Notes: generated by a model not told the origin, from the sequence alone. DNA of 64,000 bases from Parvibaculum sp. (GCF_030651915.1 NZ_JAUSBV010000008.1:1-64000), one strand, 5' to 3'. Shown: positions 43,097 through 53,365, numbered from the stretch's first letter. Program-made: numbers and translations.

Positions 43097-43812
43097 CCCC
43101 TGAGGCCATCGAGAAGCGCCGGCAGCGCGACGATGCTTTCGATGACGTGATCGGCGAAGGGCGCGAGATCGTCATGCGCACTGGTGCCGGTCAACACGCC
43201 GATATTGAGGCCGGCGCCCGCGCTGCGCCCCATCTCGAGGTCGTGACTATTGTCGCCGACAACGGCGATCTGATGCGGTGCCAGTCCCGTCGCCGCGCAG
43301 AAGGCCAGCGCCATACCCGGGCCTGGCTTTGCGCCGTGCCCGCTGTCATAGCCCGCGGAGAAGTCGATAAAATCGCCAAGGCCGAAGCGCTCGATCGTCG
43401 CTTGGGCGGACGCCGCAACATCATTGGTCGCGATACCGAGACGGAGCCCTCTGCTTTTCAATGACGAGAACAGGATCGGCAGGTCCGTAACCGGCGGAAA
43501 CCGCAGCGGCACAAGGCGTGTGAACAATGCGTCCATTTCCCGGACAAGCGCTTGCCACTCCCAGCCGCCGGCTATCGCGAGCCACGCATCGGCCAGCTCG
43601 AACGTGTTACCCGCGCCGCCGATACTGCCCGCCGCAAAGCGCTCGGTCGCCGGATCGTAACCGATAGCGGCAAGCATGTCCGGCACAAGGGCGCTTTGTC
43701 CCTTTGCGGTGATTTCCGCCGCTTCGACGAAGATGGCGCCCCAGCCATTGTCGTTGAAAAGCGTCCCGTCCTTGTCGAACAGCACGCCGCGCAAGCCATC
43801 TGCCGCGCTCAT
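43093..43812 (-). CDS. HAD-superfamily hydrolase (phosphoglycolate phosphatase-like)
   Basis: 239-residue HAD phosphatase. Motif I is VLFDKDGTLF (D13 nucleophile, D15 acid), motif II GIATND, the motif III lysine is in HGAKPGPGMA, and motif IV is VVGDNSHDLEMG. A helical cap lies between motifs I and II. ATG 43812 overlaps the nitroreductase stop (ATGA), giving translational coupling; a start at 43830 is less likely. Candidate substrates are phosphoglycolate or other small phosphates. Confidence 0.88.
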   Translation of the reverse strand: MSAADGLRGVLFDKDGTLFNDNGWGAIFVEAAEITAKGQSALVPDMLAAIGYDPATERFAAGSIGGAGNTFELADAWLAIAGGWEWQALVREMDALFTRLVPLRFPPVTDLPILFSSLKSRGLRLGIATNDVAASAQATIERFGLGDFIDFSAGYDSGHGAKPGPGMALAFCAATGLAPHQIAVVGDNSHDLEMGRSAGAGLNIGVLTGTSAHDDLAPFADHVIESIVALPALLDGLRG

Positions 43813-44396
43813 TCCGTCTTCCCCGGCCATACCGAGACGATCTCGGAAAGCTCCGGCCGCGGACGTTCATCTTTCGCCACGCTCTCGCTGCCGAGATAGA
43901 TGAATCCGGCAACGCGCTCGTTTTCCTTGAGGCCCAGCGCCCGCCCGATCTCCGGATCGAACGCATACCATTCGGTCAGCCACTGCGCGCCGTAGCCCAG
44001 CGCCGTTGCCGCGACCAGCATGTTCTGGCAGACGGCGCCGGCCGACAGAAGCTGCTCCCATTCGGGTATCTTGATCCCCGGCGTCACCCGCGAGATCACC
44101 GCGACAACGGTGGGGGCGCGCATGAAGCGATTGGCCTCGAATTCGAGTTTATCGTCACCGGCATTCGCCTGCACTTTCGCATAAACGGTGCTGAGGATCA
44201 CGCCGAAGGCACGCCGCGCCTCGCCTTGAAAAATCACGAAGCGCCAGGGCGCCAGCTTGCCGTGATCGGGAACGCGCGCACCGATGCGCAGAATGGTCTG
44301 GAGTTCCGCCGCGTCGGGACCGGGCTCAACCATGGTCAGCGCCTTGGTCGAACGGCGCGTCAGCAGCAGATCGATGGTTTCCTGGGAACGGGGCAA
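43809..44396 (-). CDS. Nitroreductase family protein
   Basis: 195-residue FMN-dependent nitroreductase-fold oxidoreductase. FMN-binding segments are LLTRRSTKALTM, GARVPDHGKLAPWRFVIFQG, SAGAVCQNMLVAATALGYGAQW and AGFIYLGSES. Such enzymes reduce nitro compounds or quinones with NAD(P)H, and some act on enamides or flavins. It is coupled to the HAD gene downstream. Confidence 0.9.
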   Translation of the reverse strand: MPRSQETIDLLLTRRSTKALTMVEPGPDAAELQTILRIGARVPDHGKLAPWRFVIFQGEARRAFGVILSTVYAKVQANAGDDKLEFEANRFMRAPTVVAVISRVTPGIKIPEWEQLLSAGAVCQNMLVAATALGYGAQWLTEWYAFDPEIGRALGLKENERVAGFIYLGSESVAKDERPRPELSEIVSVWPGKTE

Positions 44397-44516
44397 GTCG
44401 AAGCCTCTTTCTGAGCGGGACGACGAAAATATAGAAACGGTTCCCTCTACTTAGATCGGGCGCTTTACACAAACAATGGCATCCACCAACATCAAGCGGG
44501 ATGAGGGAGGGGGAGA

Positions 44517-45338
44517 TTGCGGTCAGAACACCCGTGGAAACAACGAAAAACAACCCTTACAGCGCTTGCCGCTATTTTTTTGCCCTTCTTCGCGGGCGAG
44601 ACATCGGCAGGCGGCCGGCCACTCGCGCCCGGCGATGGTGAATTGATTGTGTCGGCGATCCGCACAACCGCCGATGAACGATACGACGCCAATGGCACGA
44701 AACAATGGAAGCCGCGCTACACCAAATACGAAATCGCGCCCTATGCCGAATACGGGCTGACCGAATGGCTGACGCTTGTCGGTGAAATCGCATGGGCCAG
44801 CGAGAAGACCGACTTCTTCGGTATCGAATTCGAGGACCGCGGATTTACACGTCTCAAGGCCGGCGGCCGTGTGGCGCTTGGAACATGGAACGACGCCCAT
44901 TTCTCGGTGCAACCGCTGGCGACGCTGCATCTGGCAGGCGACACCAACGATCCCGCCGCAACCGGAAGCGGCGACATCGACACCGAACTCGCATTGATCG
45001 TCGCACAAAACGACACCTTGCTCGGGATCGACATCTTCACGGTCCAGGAGGTGGGCTATCGCTACCGCGATCGCGACCGGCCCGACGAGGTCCGCGCCGA
45101 CATCACACTCGGCCTGAAACCGTGGCCGGGCATTATGCTGCTGGCCAAGAGCCTCAACACTGTTGCCACCAGACCGACGCCTGCCGGACAATCATTCCAG
45201 TCGGGCAAGGTCGCGCTGTCGCTCGTCTACGACATCACGTCCGACTGCGCGCTTGAGGCCGGGATCGAACGCTCCGTCTTTGGACGCAACGCAATCGTCG
45301 AGGACGGTCTGCGGCTCGCCGTATGGTACCGTTTCTAG
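44517..45338 (+). CDS. Predicted outer-membrane beta-barrel protein
   Basis: 273 residues. A signal peptide is likely (hydrophobic TALAAIFLPFFAGETSAGG at about 14-32). The rest alternates short amphipathic strands with polar turns, and the chain ends WYRF, a C-terminal aromatic like that of outer-membrane barrels. No family was recognised. The start shown is a TTG directly after a strong GAGGGAGGGGGAGA ribosome site. It converges with the next gene with a single base between stops. Porin, sensor or transport roles are all possible. Confidence 0.6.
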   Translation: MRSEHPWKQRKTTLTALAAIFLPFFAGETSAGGRPLAPGDGELIVSAIRTTADERYDANGTKQWKPRYTKYEIAPYAEYGLTEWLTLVGEIAWASEKTDFFGIEFEDRGFTRLKAGGRVALGTWNDAHFSVQPLATLHLAGDTNDPAATGSGDIDTELALIVAQNDTLLGIDIFTVQEVGYRYRDRDRPDEVRADITLGLKPWPGIMLLAKSLNTVATRPTPAGQSFQSGKVALSLVYDITSDCALEAGIERSVFGRNAIVEDGLRLAVWYRF

Positions 45339-45339
45339 A

Positions 45340-47088
45340 CTACGGCGCTTCCGGCGGTTCACTCTCGGCTGTCTGCACAGCATTTTCCGCCAGGCTCGCT
45401 GTCGTGCGCAGTGCGCTCATTACATCGGTATCCGGTGGCACATCCCAGCCGCTACCGGGCGCGCGCGCCTTGAGATCTGCCAGCGAGAAGCCCATGCGCG
45501 TGTCATAGGTACGCTCGGTCTGATTGCGAAGCCGCTGCTGCGCCTCGTACCAGGCGCGTTTGACGTCGCCATCGGGACAGGTCGCAAGCTCCGCTTCCGA
45601 ACGCGCGCCCCAGCGCAGCTCGGGACAATGATAGGGATCGAAGGAAAAATCGAAAGCGCGCTTCCGGGCTTCATCGAAGCTCAGTTCGCGCTCCGACCCG
45701 TCGCTGGCCGTATAGGCAACGCTGCAGGCGCCCGCTTCCTCGACATAAACGCCTTTCAGATCACGGGCGAGATCGGCGCCGGCATAGTCGAGTTTCGGAT
45801 CGCCCGCCTCGGCCATCGCGACGAAGCGCACCACCTGATCGCGCAATTCCGCGAAGGACGCTTTCAGCCGCGCATCGCGCGACGGCGTCGAATAGGTTTC
45901 CCAGTCGCCATGCGTGCCGTAGATATTGGCGGGCAGACGTTGCGGCTGCGCTTGCCGGTGAAGTCCGGCCTTGACCGCGATGTCGACCGAGATCGCGCGA
46001 TAATAGAGATCGTCGCAAAGCTCGCGCACCATTGCCCGCGTTTCGACGAGCGGGTCGTAGGCGACGTCGCGCCCGGCGACGGCCTGCCGCACATAATCGT
46101 AATAGTCGAGCCTTTCGCCCTGATAGACGAAGGCGGCCGCCGACCAGCCCTTCGGCCGCGGGCTTTCGGTGCCGTAGAATTGTTCGTCCGACCAGTCGGC
46201 AAGCGCGTCGTCGCCCGCCAGCACCACGCGCCCGCCAAACCATGTGCCGTCGGCGCCTTGCGAAGCGCCCACGAGCTTCATTGGACGCCAGTTCTTGAAG
46301 CCCGCCCCCATCGGCGGCGAGGCGCGCACGAAGCGTTTGCCGTAGCTGCCGCGCGTCAGCGAATTGTCGGGATGCGTGTCGATGAAGCGGATGCGGCCCT
46401 CGTCATCGACATTGTAAACGACGGCGACATGACCGTTCGGATCGTAGATCACGGTCCCGGGGCGGATCGAACCCTTCTGCAGCTTCACCGGATAGAAGTC
46501 GAACAACTCGCCGCGCGACGGCTCCGGCGCAAACCGGAACATGGCGCTCGAGACGATGTTGTTGACGGTGTTGAGGACCGTCCGCGCGTTCGGAAAGGCG
46601 CCTTCCGCCTGCGGCACGACATCGCTGCGCCGCACCGCATAATTGCCGTAGCGGGAATATCTGAGGTCGCGCGACTGGCCGACCGGCGCAACACCGCTGA
46701 CATAGGAAAACGGCAAGCCGTTCTTCCAGGCAAAATAGGCGCGCAGCGCATAGGGCAGATCGGCGCAATCGGCATAAAAGAACATGCCCTTCGGATCGCT
46801 CGCCCGGTAGATGTTCCACGGCCCCTTGAGGCACTCGTCATAGGTGCGGCAATTGCTGTTGCCGATCGCCGTCACGAATTCACCGAAGGCCCGCTCGTCG
46901 CTCTCGGTCCAGGCGAGCCTGGTGATGCGCCAGCGGAAACCTTCCGGCGTTTGCGCCAAGGCCGGGTCTAAATACTCGGCTCCGCTTGCGACCGGAGCCA
47001 TGGTGACCGTTTCAGCCGCAGCCACGCTCCCACCGATAGCGATCCCGAAGGTCATCACCACATACGCAAGTTTTCTCAAGGATTTCAT
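45340..47088 (-). CDS. Large secreted protein, candidate cysteine peptidase-like
   Basis: 582 residues with a signal peptide (MKSLRKLAYVV, cleavage near SVAAAE at about residue 25). The chain has a possible Cys-His active-site pair: C108 in FFYADCADLPYALRAYFAWK and H220 in DPNGHVAVVYNVDDEG, followed by DTHPD. The order Cys in a helix and His in a beta-strand recalls NlpC/P60 or transglutaminase-like folds. I do not recognise a named family. The C-terminal 350 residues have no visible motif. ATG 47088 is preferred for the signal peptide; 47145 is possible. A role at the cell wall is inferred from secretion. Confidence 0.55.
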   Translation of the reverse strand: MKSLRKLAYVVMTFGIAIGGSVAAAETVTMAPVASGAEYLDPALAQTPEGFRWRITRLAWTESDERAFGEFVTAIGNSNCRTYDECLKGPWNIYRASDPKGMFFYADCADLPYALRAYFAWKNGLPFSYVSGVAPVGQSRDLRYSRYGNYAVRRSDVVPQAEGAFPNARTVLNTVNNIVSSAMFRFAPEPSRGELFDFYPVKLQKGSIRPGTVIYDPNGHVAVVYNVDDEGRIRFIDTHPDNSLTRGSYGKRFVRASPPMGAGFKNWRPMKLVGASQGADGTWFGGRVVLAGDDALADWSDEQFYGTESPRPKGWSAAAFVYQGERLDYYDYVRQAVAGRDVAYDPLVETRAMVRELCDDLYYRAISVDIAVKAGLHRQAQPQRLPANIYGTHGDWETYSTPSRDARLKASFAELRDQVVRFVAMAEAGDPKLDYAGADLARDLKGVYVEEAGACSVAYTASDGSERELSFDEARKRAFDFSFDPYHCPELRWGARSEAELATCPDGDVKRAWYEAQQRLRNQTERTYDTRMGFSLADLKARAPGSGWDVPPDTDVMSALRTTASLAENAVQTAESEPPEAP

Positions 47089-47247
47089 GCCTGAACGCCC
47101 CATCGCCGCCGCGAACGCACTGACCCCCTGATGGAGTTTAACCACGAGGCCGCCTGACTGTCAGGCACAATCGGATCGGTATTCTGGCGGTCGAGTTCGG
47201 GGAGCCGCCCAACGGACAACTCCCCGCAGACGATTCCGGTCTTACAC

Positions 47248-49206
47248 TCACCGCAGATCCGGCGGCGTCGCCTCCTGCACCAGCGCGGCAATCGCCGCAT
47301 CGAGCGGCAGCGTTTCCTGCTGCTGCGAACCGAGACGGCGGATCGACACCGTGCGCTCCTCAGCCTCGCGCCGCCCGGCGACGAAAATCGCCGCCACCTT
47401 GGCGACCGAATGCTCGCGCACCTTGTAGTTGATCTTCTCGTTCCTGAGATCGATCTCGACGCGCAACCCCGCCGCCCGCATCGCTTGCAACACTTCTTCC
47501 GCATAAGGATCGGCGTCAGACGTGATCGTCGTCACCACCGCCTGCACCGGCGCCAGCCAGAGCGGGAACTTGCCCTCATAGTTTTCGATCAGGATGCCGA
47601 TGAAACGCTCCATCGAGCCCAGGATCGCCCGATGCAGCATCACCGGCCGGTGCCGCGCGCTGTCCTCGCCGATGTAAGAAGCATCGAGCCGCTCCGGCAG
47701 CACGAAATCGAGCTGGATCGTGCCGCATTGCCATGTCCGCCCGATCGCATCCTTCAGATGGAATTCGAGCTTCGGCCCGTAAAACGCGCCCTCGCCCGGC
47801 GCCACCGTGTAGTCGAGCCCGGCGGCCTCGACCGCATCGGCCAGCCCCTTTTCGGCCCGGTCCCAGACCGCATCCTCGCCCGCGCGCAGATCGGGCCGCG
47901 TCGCCAGCCTCACCTTCACTTCCGGGAAACCGAGATCGCGATAGACGCTGAGCAGCAACTCGCAAAAGGCGACGCTCTCCGCCGTGATCTGATCCTCGCG
48001 GCAGAAGATATGCGCATCGTCCTGCGTCATCTGGCGCACGCGCATCAGCCCGTGCAGCGCGCCATGCGGTTCGTTGCGGTGGCAGCAGCCGAACTCGGCC
48101 ATGCGCAGCGGCAGATCGCGATAGGATTTGACGCCCTGCTTGAAGATCTGCACATGCGCCGGACAGTTCATCGGCTTGATCGCCATCAGCTTCGCCTTGC
48201 CCGAAAGCACCGGCGCATCGTCCTCCGTCGACGGAATCTCGTCCGGCACCACGAACATGTTTTCGCGGAACTTCGACCAGTGGCCGGACTGCTCCCAGAA
48301 CTTCGAGTCGAGAAGCTGCGGCGTCTTGACTTCCATGTACCCGGCCGCATCGATGCGGCGACGGATATATTGTTCCAGCGCCTGCCAGATGCGATAGCCC
48401 TTGGCATGCCAGAACACCGACCCTTGCGCCTCTTCCTGCAGATGGAACAGCTCCATCTCGCGACCGATCTTGCGGTGGTCGCGGCGCTCGGCCTCTTCCA
48501 CCATCGTCAGATAGGCCTTGAGGTCATTGTCGTTGGCCCAGCACGTTCCATAGATGCGCTGGAGCATTTCGTTGCGGCTGTCGCCGCGCCAATAGGCGCC
48601 GGCAAGCTTCGTCAGCTTGAAGGCCTTGCCGAGCTTGCCCGTCGACGGCAGATGCGGGCCCCGGCAGAGATCGAGCCAGTTGCCCTGCCGGTAGATCGAC
48701 ACATCCTCGCCTGGCGGAATGCTCTCGATGATCTCGGCCTTGTAGTGCTCGCCGATCTTCCTGAAATGCGCCACGGCGTCGTCGCGCGTCCACACTTCGC
48801 GCGTGATCTTCTCGTCGCGGTCGACAATCTCGCGCATCCGCTGTTCGATTTTTTCGAGATCCTCCGCCTTGAAGGGTTCGACGCGCGCGAAGTCGTAATA
48901 GAAGCCGTTCTCGATCACCGGCCCGATCGTCACCTGCGTGCCGGGAAAAAGCTCCTGCACGGCTTCGGCCATCACATGCGAGGCGTCATGCCGCAAAAGA
49001 TCGACGCCGTCGGCCGTCTCGCGCGTCACGATCTCCACCGCGGCATCGCGGTCGATGACCGTGGAAAGGTCTTTCATCTCACCATCGAGCTTGATCGCGA
49101 CCGCCTTCTTCGCCAGCGACTTCGCGATGCTTTCGGCAAAGGCCAGCCCGTCGAGCGGTTTCTCATGTTCACGAACGGAACCGTCGGGAAGTTTCAGCTT
49201 GATCAT
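47248..49206 (-). CDS. thrS: Threonyl-tRNA synthetase
   Basis: 652-residue class II synthetase. The TGS domain ([15 protein letters not shown]), the editing domain with [17 protein letters not shown], and the catalytic core with [34 protein letters not shown] (motif 2) and [18 protein letters not shown] (motif 3) are present. The anticodon-binding domain ends the chain. ATG 49206 follows GAGAGAAAG. It lies 10 bp after yidD in the minus-strand unit cysS, NifU-like, yidD, thrS. Confidence 0.97.
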   Translation of the reverse strand: MIKLKLPDGSVREHEKPLDGLAFAESIAKSLAKKAVAIKLDGEMKDLSTVIDRDAAVEIVTRETADGVDLLRHDASHVMAEAVQELFPGTQVTIGPVIENGFYYDFARVEPFKAEDLEKIEQRMREIVDRDEKITREVWTRDDAVAHFRKIGEHYKAEIIESIPPGEDVSIYRQGNWLDLCRGPHLPSTGKLGKAFKLTKLAGAYWRGDSRNEMLQRIYGTCWANDNDLKAYLTMVEEAERRDHRKIGREMELFHLQEEAQGSVFWHAKGYRIWQALEQYIRRRIDAAGYMEVKTPQLLDSKFWEQSGHWSKFRENMFVVPDEIPSTEDDAPVLSGKAKLMAIKPMNCPAHVQIFKQGVKSYRDLPLRMAEFGCCHRNEPHGALHGLMRVRQMTQDDAHIFCREDQITAESVAFCELLLSVYRDLGFPEVKVRLATRPDLRAGEDAVWDRAEKGLADAVEAAGLDYTVAPGEGAFYGPKLEFHLKDAIGRTWQCGTIQLDFVLPERLDASYIGEDSARHRPVMLHRAILGSMERFIGILIENYEGKFPLWLAPVQAVVTTITSDADPYAEEVLQAMRAAGLRVEIDLRNEKINYKVREHSVAKVAAIFVAGRREAEERTVSIRRLGSQQQETLPLDAAIAALVQEATPPDLR

Positions 49207-49216
49207 TGTCTTTCTC

Positions 49217-49534
49217 TCAATGCGTTCCGTGCGTGCATTCCGACGGCGCCGGCGGCATCCGCCAACGCCCATATCGCCACGGCGCCCAGAAGGGCTGATC
49301 GTCCAGCCGCTCCGGCACCGGGTCGAACCCGTGGCTGCCCCATGGGTGGCACCGCGCGATGCGCGCGAGCCCCAGCCAGAAACCGCGCCACCCCCCGTGC
49401 CGCTCGATCGCCTGCAGGGTGTAATCCGAGCAGGTCGGCAGATGGCGGCAGGAGGGCCCCAGCAGCGGCGAAATGAACCACTGATAGAACCGGATCAGGC
49501 CGCGCATCGGGAGCGAAAGGAGGTCGCGCCGCAT
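49217..49534 (-). CDS. yidD: Membrane protein insertion efficiency factor YidD
   Basis: 105 residues from ATG 49534; a GTG at 49561 would add nine. The YidD pattern is clear: [20 protein letters not shown], then [20 protein letters not shown] and the conserved [15 protein letters not shown]. It assists YidC in membrane protein insertion from the inner face of the membrane. Outside the usual rnpA/yidC locus, it is placed in front of thrS here. Neither candidate start has a convincing ribosome site. Confidence 0.9.
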   Translation of the reverse strand: MRRDLLSLPMRGLIRFYQWFISPLLGPSCRHLPTCSDYTLQAIERHGGWRGFWLGLARIARCHPWGSHGFDPVPERLDDQPFWAPWRYGRWRMPPAPSECTHGTH

Positions 49535-49690
49535 GGGAAACCACGTCGTTATGACACGCACTTGTTAGCTTTTAATCGGAGTGGGCACAACCAAGCGCCG
49601 AACGGCGCCCGATTGCCTGTGACCGATTGATTCGTCTGGAAAAAGCCGCCCGGGCGCGGGTCACGCGGGAGCGGCAGGGCCCGGCGCGTC

Positions 49691-50191
49691 TCAGGCGGCC
49701 GGGCCGGTGCTAGTGGCGGTGCCGGTCTGCGCGGCAGTCCCACTCCCCCGTTTGGCGGCAAGCGCGGTCTCGACCGCCTCCTCCACCGCGTCGAACACCA
49801 GCAGCGTCGAGGCATGGCGCGCCTTGTAGTCGCGCACCGGCTCCAGCACTTCGAGGTCTTTCCACTTGCCGCCGAAAATCTCGCGCGGCGGCGCGGCGCC
49901 TTCTTTCAGCATCGCCCGCATCGCGGCGCCGACTTCGTGCAGCTCGGCCGCACTCGCGCCGATCACATGCCGCGCCATGATCGACGAAGACGCCTGCCCC
50001 AGCGCGCAGGCTTTCACATCGGCGCCGTAAGCCGCCACCTTGTCGTCCTCGAGCCGGATATCGACCGTCACCTTCGAGCCGCAAAGCTTCGACACCGCCG
50101 TCGCCGAGGCATCGGGCGCGTCGAGGCGCTCGCCATGCGGAATATCCGATGCGAGTTCGAGGATGCGCTTGTTGTAGATCTCGTTGAGCAT
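49691..50191 (-). CDS. NifU/IscU-like iron-sulfur cluster scaffold protein
   Basis: 166-residue U-type scaffold. Cluster ligands include C37 in VSKLCGSKV and C62 in DVKACALGQASSS. The third usual Cys position, in YKARHASTLLVFDAVEEAV, is occupied by His, as in a known variant. It would build Fe-S clusters for transfer. The last 20 residues are a low-complexity Gly/Thr/Ala tail. Its ATG directly abuts the cysS stop (TAG then ATG), so it is co-transcribed with cysS. Confidence 0.88.
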   Translation of the reverse strand: MLNEIYNKRILELASDIPHGERLDAPDASATAVSKLCGSKVTVDIRLEDDKVAAYGADVKACALGQASSSIMARHVIGASAAELHEVGAAMRAMLKEGAAPPREIFGGKWKDLEVLEPVRDYKARHASTLLVFDAVEEAVETALAAKRGSGTAAQTGTATSTGPAA

Positions 50192-51595
50192 CTAGCTCGC
50201 CACTCTCCAGCTTGTGCCTTGCGCCCCATCTTCGATCGCCACGCCCATATCGGCAAGCGCGCCGCGGATGCGGTCGGCCTCGGCGAAGTCCTTGGCCTTG
50301 CGGGCGGCATTGCGCGCTGCAATCAGCCGCTCGACCTCTTCCCCGTCAATATGGGAAGCCCCGCCCGCCCCCGCAAACCAGGCCTCGGGCGTCATTTCGA
50401 GCAGGCCGATCAGCCGCCCGGCGCCGATCAGCGCCGCCTTGAGCTGTGCCCGCGTGCCGGGATCGGTCGCCGTATTGGCCTGTTTGGCGAGATCGAACAA
50501 CACCGCCAGCGCCTTCGGCGTATTGAGATCGTCGGTCAGCGCCGCCATGAATTCGTCCGGCGCCGCGTCGTTGGTCGGCTCCGACTTGACGTCGGCGAGC
50601 CCCTTGAGCGCGCCGTATAGCCGGTCGAGCATGCGCTTGGCTTGGCCGAGCCCTTCTTCCGTCCAGTCGAGCGGCTGCCGGTAATGGCCGTGCAGAAGCG
50701 CCAGCCGGATCGCCTCGCCGGGTGCGTGGCTGATCAAATCGTGCACCAGCAGCACATTGCCGAGCGACTTCGACATCTTCTCGGTGCCCATGTTCACAAA
50801 GCCGTTATGCAGCCAGAAGCGCGCCAGCGGCACACCATGCGTGCATGTCGATTGCGCCAGTTCGTTCTCGTGATGCGGGAACTGCAGATCGATGCCGCCG
50901 CCGTGAATATCGATCGTCTGCCCGAGATGCTTCTCGATCATCGCCGAGCATTCGATGTGCCAGCCCGGCCGTCCCCGGCCCCACGGGCTGTCCCAGCCCG
51001 GCTGGTCCGGCGTCGACGGCTTCCACAAAACGAAATCCGCCGGGTCTTTCTTGTAGGGCGCCACCTCGACCCGCGCGCCCGCGATCATGTCGTCGCGATC
51101 GCGGCCCGAAAGCTTCCCGTATCCGGCAAAGCTCGGCACATTGAAGAGCACATGGCCCTCTGCCGCATAGGCGTTGCCGCTGGCGATCAGCCGCTCCATC
51201 ATCGATATCATTTCGGCGACGCTCTCCGTCGCCTTCGGTTCGAGATCGGGCGCCAGCACGCCGAGCACACCCATGTCGTCGCGGTAGATCTGCGCGTATT
51301 TCTCGGTCACGACCGAAATCTCGACACCCTGTTCCTTCGCAGCGGCGATGATCTTGTCCTCGATATCGGTAATGTTGCGCGCATAGACCACATGCGGGTA
51401 AAGCCGCCTGAGCAGCCGCGCCAGCACATCGAACACGACCGCCGGTCGTGCATTGCCGATATGGGCGTGGTTGTAGACGGTCGGCCCGCAGACATACATC
51501 GTCACGCGGTTCGGATCGGCCGGCTCGAAGACTTCCTTCGCGCGCGTCAGCGTGTTGTAGAGCGAAAGCTTGTGTCGGTTGGGTTGGGTGTTCAT
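50192..51595 (-). CDS. cysS: Cysteinyl-tRNA synthetase
   Basis: 467-residue class I synthetase. Zinc ligands start with C36 ([15 protein letters not shown]), the HIGH motif is HAHIG (43-47) and the KMSKS loop is [10 protein letters not shown] near residue 270. [14 protein letters not shown] and [14 protein letters not shown] are the other cysteine-specific zinc-site blocks. The C-terminal anticodon domain is complete. It heads the minus-strand unit that runs into the Fe-S scaffold, yidD and thrS. Cysteine metabolism and Fe-S assembly are functionally linked. Its upstream region contains several hairpins. Confidence 0.97.
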   Translation of the reverse strand: MNTQPNRHKLSLYNTLTRAKEVFEPADPNRVTMYVCGPTVYNHAHIGNARPAVVFDVLARLLRRLYPHVVYARNITDIEDKIIAAAKEQGVEISVVTEKYAQIYRDDMGVLGVLAPDLEPKATESVAEMISMMERLIASGNAYAAEGHVLFNVPSFAGYGKLSGRDRDDMIAGARVEVAPYKKDPADFVLWKPSTPDQPGWDSPWGRGRPGWHIECSAMIEKHLGQTIDIHGGGIDLQFPHHENELAQSTCTHGVPLARFWLHNGFVNMGTEKMSKSLGNVLLVHDLISHAPGEAIRLALLHGHYRQPLDWTEEGLGQAKRMLDRLYGALKGLADVKSEPTNDAAPDEFMAALTDDLNTPKALAVLFDLAKQANTATDPGTRAQLKAALIGAGRLIGLLEMTPEAWFAGAGGASHIDGEEVERLIAARNAARKAKDFAEADRIRGALADMGVAIEDGAQGTSWRVAS

Positions 51596-52102
51596 CGGGC
51601 AGGCCTTTGTGTCGTCATGGGCTTCGCGAGGCGGCCCGTGCGACGACGGGCCTCAGGCGACCGGACAGCCGGTCGCACAACGGGTGGTCGTGCCACCCGT
51701 GGTCGGCGAAGTTCGACAACATGTCGTCCGGCGAACCATGGCCCTGAAAACTCCGAAATCCGCGAATCGCGGCCCGCCTGCGGGGACGCTTCGAGCCCCT
51801 TATTAAGCGAGCCGATCTTGCCCGGCAAGCCTTTAAGAATTGACCAACCGCCCCCACTGACCCACGCATTTAGCGGTGCCGCGCGATCCGCCCACCCTTG
51901 ATAGGCCGTTTCCGCAAGGCTATATGCATGGTTGAGACGATGTCACATCAACTTCAGCATGGCATAAGACCCCGTGCTTGATGGGCAAAATAGGCAGCTT
52001 TTCCCCGAATTTTCGATGGGAAATCGGCCTGTGACTTGAACCGGCAGCCCGTCCTCTGCGTAGAGGGAAGACGGTCGGGAAACCCCTAACGAGATTGGTC
52101 GA
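51596..52102. other. 507-bp non-coding region between cysS and folE with a run of hairpins
   Basis: No gene was supported here. Five perfect inverted repeats follow one another upstream of cysS: GGCCCGT/ACGGGCC (51633-51652), GCGACCGG/CCGGTCGC (51657-51676), ACGGGTGG/CCACCCGT (51680-51700), CGACA/TGTCG (51714-51726) and CCGCG/CGCGG (51760-51772). They would form a structured cysS 5' leader on the minus strand, or a separate small RNA. The part from 51800 to 52102 is less GC-rich and should hold the folE promoter, but no clear -35/-10 pair stands out. Confidence 0.4.
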
Positions 52103-52738
52103 ATGGACATGAATGCTGTAGTTGACGGGCTGCGCGCCCGGACGGACGACGACCGCCTGACAGCGGTAACCAAGCCGAGCCGCGACGAGGCCGAGGCCGC
52201 CGTCCGCACCCTCATCGCCTGGGCAGGCGACAATCCCGACCGCGAGGGCCTGATCGACACGCCCGGCCGCGTCGTGCGCGCCTATGAGGAATTCTTCGAG
52301 GGCTACAACGAAGATCCTTTCAAGGAATTGAGCCGAACCTTCGAGGAAGTCGAGGGTTACAACGACATGGTGATGCTGCGCGACATCAATATCGAGTCGC
52401 ATTGCGAACATCACATGGTCGCCATTCTCGGCCGCGCGCATATCGCTTATGTGCCGACCAAGAAGGTCGTCGGCATTTCGAAGCTGGCCCGCGTCATCGA
52501 GATCTTCGCCCGCCGCCTGCAGACGCAGGAAACCATGACGGCGCAGATCGCCGACACGATCAACGCCGCGCTGCAGCCGCAGGGCGTCGCCATCCTGATC
52601 GAGGCAAAGCATCAATGCATGACGACGCGCGGCATCAAAAAGCCGGATGTCGCCACCATCACCACGCAGTTCACCGGCGTCTTCCGCGACGATCCGCGGA
52701 TGGAAGCCCGTTTCATGCAGATGATCCGCGGATACTGA
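52103..52738 (+). CDS. folE: GTP cyclohydrolase I
   Basis: 211-residue FolE that opens GTP to 7,8-dihydroneopterin triphosphate, the first step of folate synthesis. Zinc ligands lie in ESHCEHHMVAI and KHQCMTTRGIKK; SKLARVIEIFARRLQTQE is the conserved helix. ATG 52103 or the ATG two codons later could be used. An intrinsic terminator follows at 52766-52799. It diverges from cysS across a 507-bp region. Confidence 0.96.
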   Translation: MDMNAVVDGLRARTDDDRLTAVTKPSRDEAEAAVRTLIAWAGDNPDREGLIDTPGRVVRAYEEFFEGYNEDPFKELSRTFEEVEGYNDMVMLRDINIESHCEHHMVAILGRAHIAYVPTKKVVGISKLARVIEIFARRLQTQETMTAQIADTINAALQPQGVAILIEAKHQCMTTRGIKKPDVATITTQFTGVFRDDPRMEARFMQMIRGY

Positions 52739-52765
52739 GCCTTACAAGCCAAGTGCTTTGACAAG

Positions 52766-52799
52766 AGGCCCCGCCTTCATCTGAATGGCGGGGCCTTTT
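52766..52799 (+). terminator. Rho-independent terminator after folE
   Basis: AGGCCCCGCC (52766-52775) pairs perfectly with GGCGGGGCCT (52787-52796) around an 11-nt loop, followed by a run of four T. It lies 28 bp after the folE stop and before hisI, so folE and hisI are probably separate transcripts. Confidence 0.8.
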
Positions 52800-52830
52800 C
52801 AATTTGGCCAAATGAATCTGGAACGACGAC

Positions 52831-53265
52831 ATGACAGGTACATCCCCCTTCGCCCCGCGCGGCACCGCGCAGGAAATCGAGGAAGGCACGGCCTTCGCGC
52901 CGAAATTCGACCGCGACGGCCTCATCACCGCCGTCACGACGGATGCGAAGTCCGGCGAACTGCTGATGGTCGCCTGGATGAATGCCGAGGCGCTGGCCCG
53001 CACCGTCGAAACCGGCGAGGCCTGGTACTGGAGCCGTTCGCGCGGTGAGCTCTGGCACAAGGGCGACACCAGCGGCCAGATACAAACCGTCATCGAAATG
53101 CGCACCGATTGCGACCAGGACACGATCTGGCTCAAGGTCGAGGTTGGCGGTGACGGCGGTTGCTGCCATGTCGGCTACCGTGCCTGCTTCTATCGCCGCG
53201 TGCCGCTCGGCAAGCTCCCCGCCACGCTCGAACACACCGGCGCCGAAAAATTGCGGCAACGCTGA
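52831..53265 (+). CDS. hisI: Phosphoribosyl-AMP cyclohydrolase
   Basis: 144-residue HisI, third step of histidine synthesis, opening the adenine ring of PR-AMP. Family motifs are [34 protein letters not shown] and the metal site [11 protein letters not shown] with [14 protein letters not shown]. It is the single-function form without a HisE domain. The other his genes are not in the window. Confidence 0.95.
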   Translation: MTGTSPFAPRGTAQEIEEGTAFAPKFDRDGLITAVTTDAKSGELLMVAWMNAEALARTVETGEAWYWSRSRGELWHKGDTSGQIQTVIEMRTDCDQDTIWLKVEVGGDGGCCHVGYRACFYRRVPLGKLPATLEHTGAEKLRQR

Positions 53266-53365
53266 GCAGCGCTGAAATTCGGTCACATTTACCACCCATA
53301 AGACCGGCGCCGCCTTTCCCACGAGGCGGCGCTGTTGCATTGTCTGACGAGCATCGAGTTTCACC

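Noticed and set aside
47410-49476. 688-codon open frame antisense to thrS
   Set aside because: thrS is complete with all class II motifs; the antisense translation has no recognisable domain.
51448-51901. Short open frames in the cysS to folE interval
   Set aside because: Arg-rich translations without ribosome sites or motifs; the hairpins there suggest RNA structure rather than coding.
47207-52102. T-box leaders upstream of thrS or cysS
   Set aside because: T-box RNAs are not established in alphaproteobacteria, no T-box sequence was seen, and thrS follows yidD by only 10 bp.
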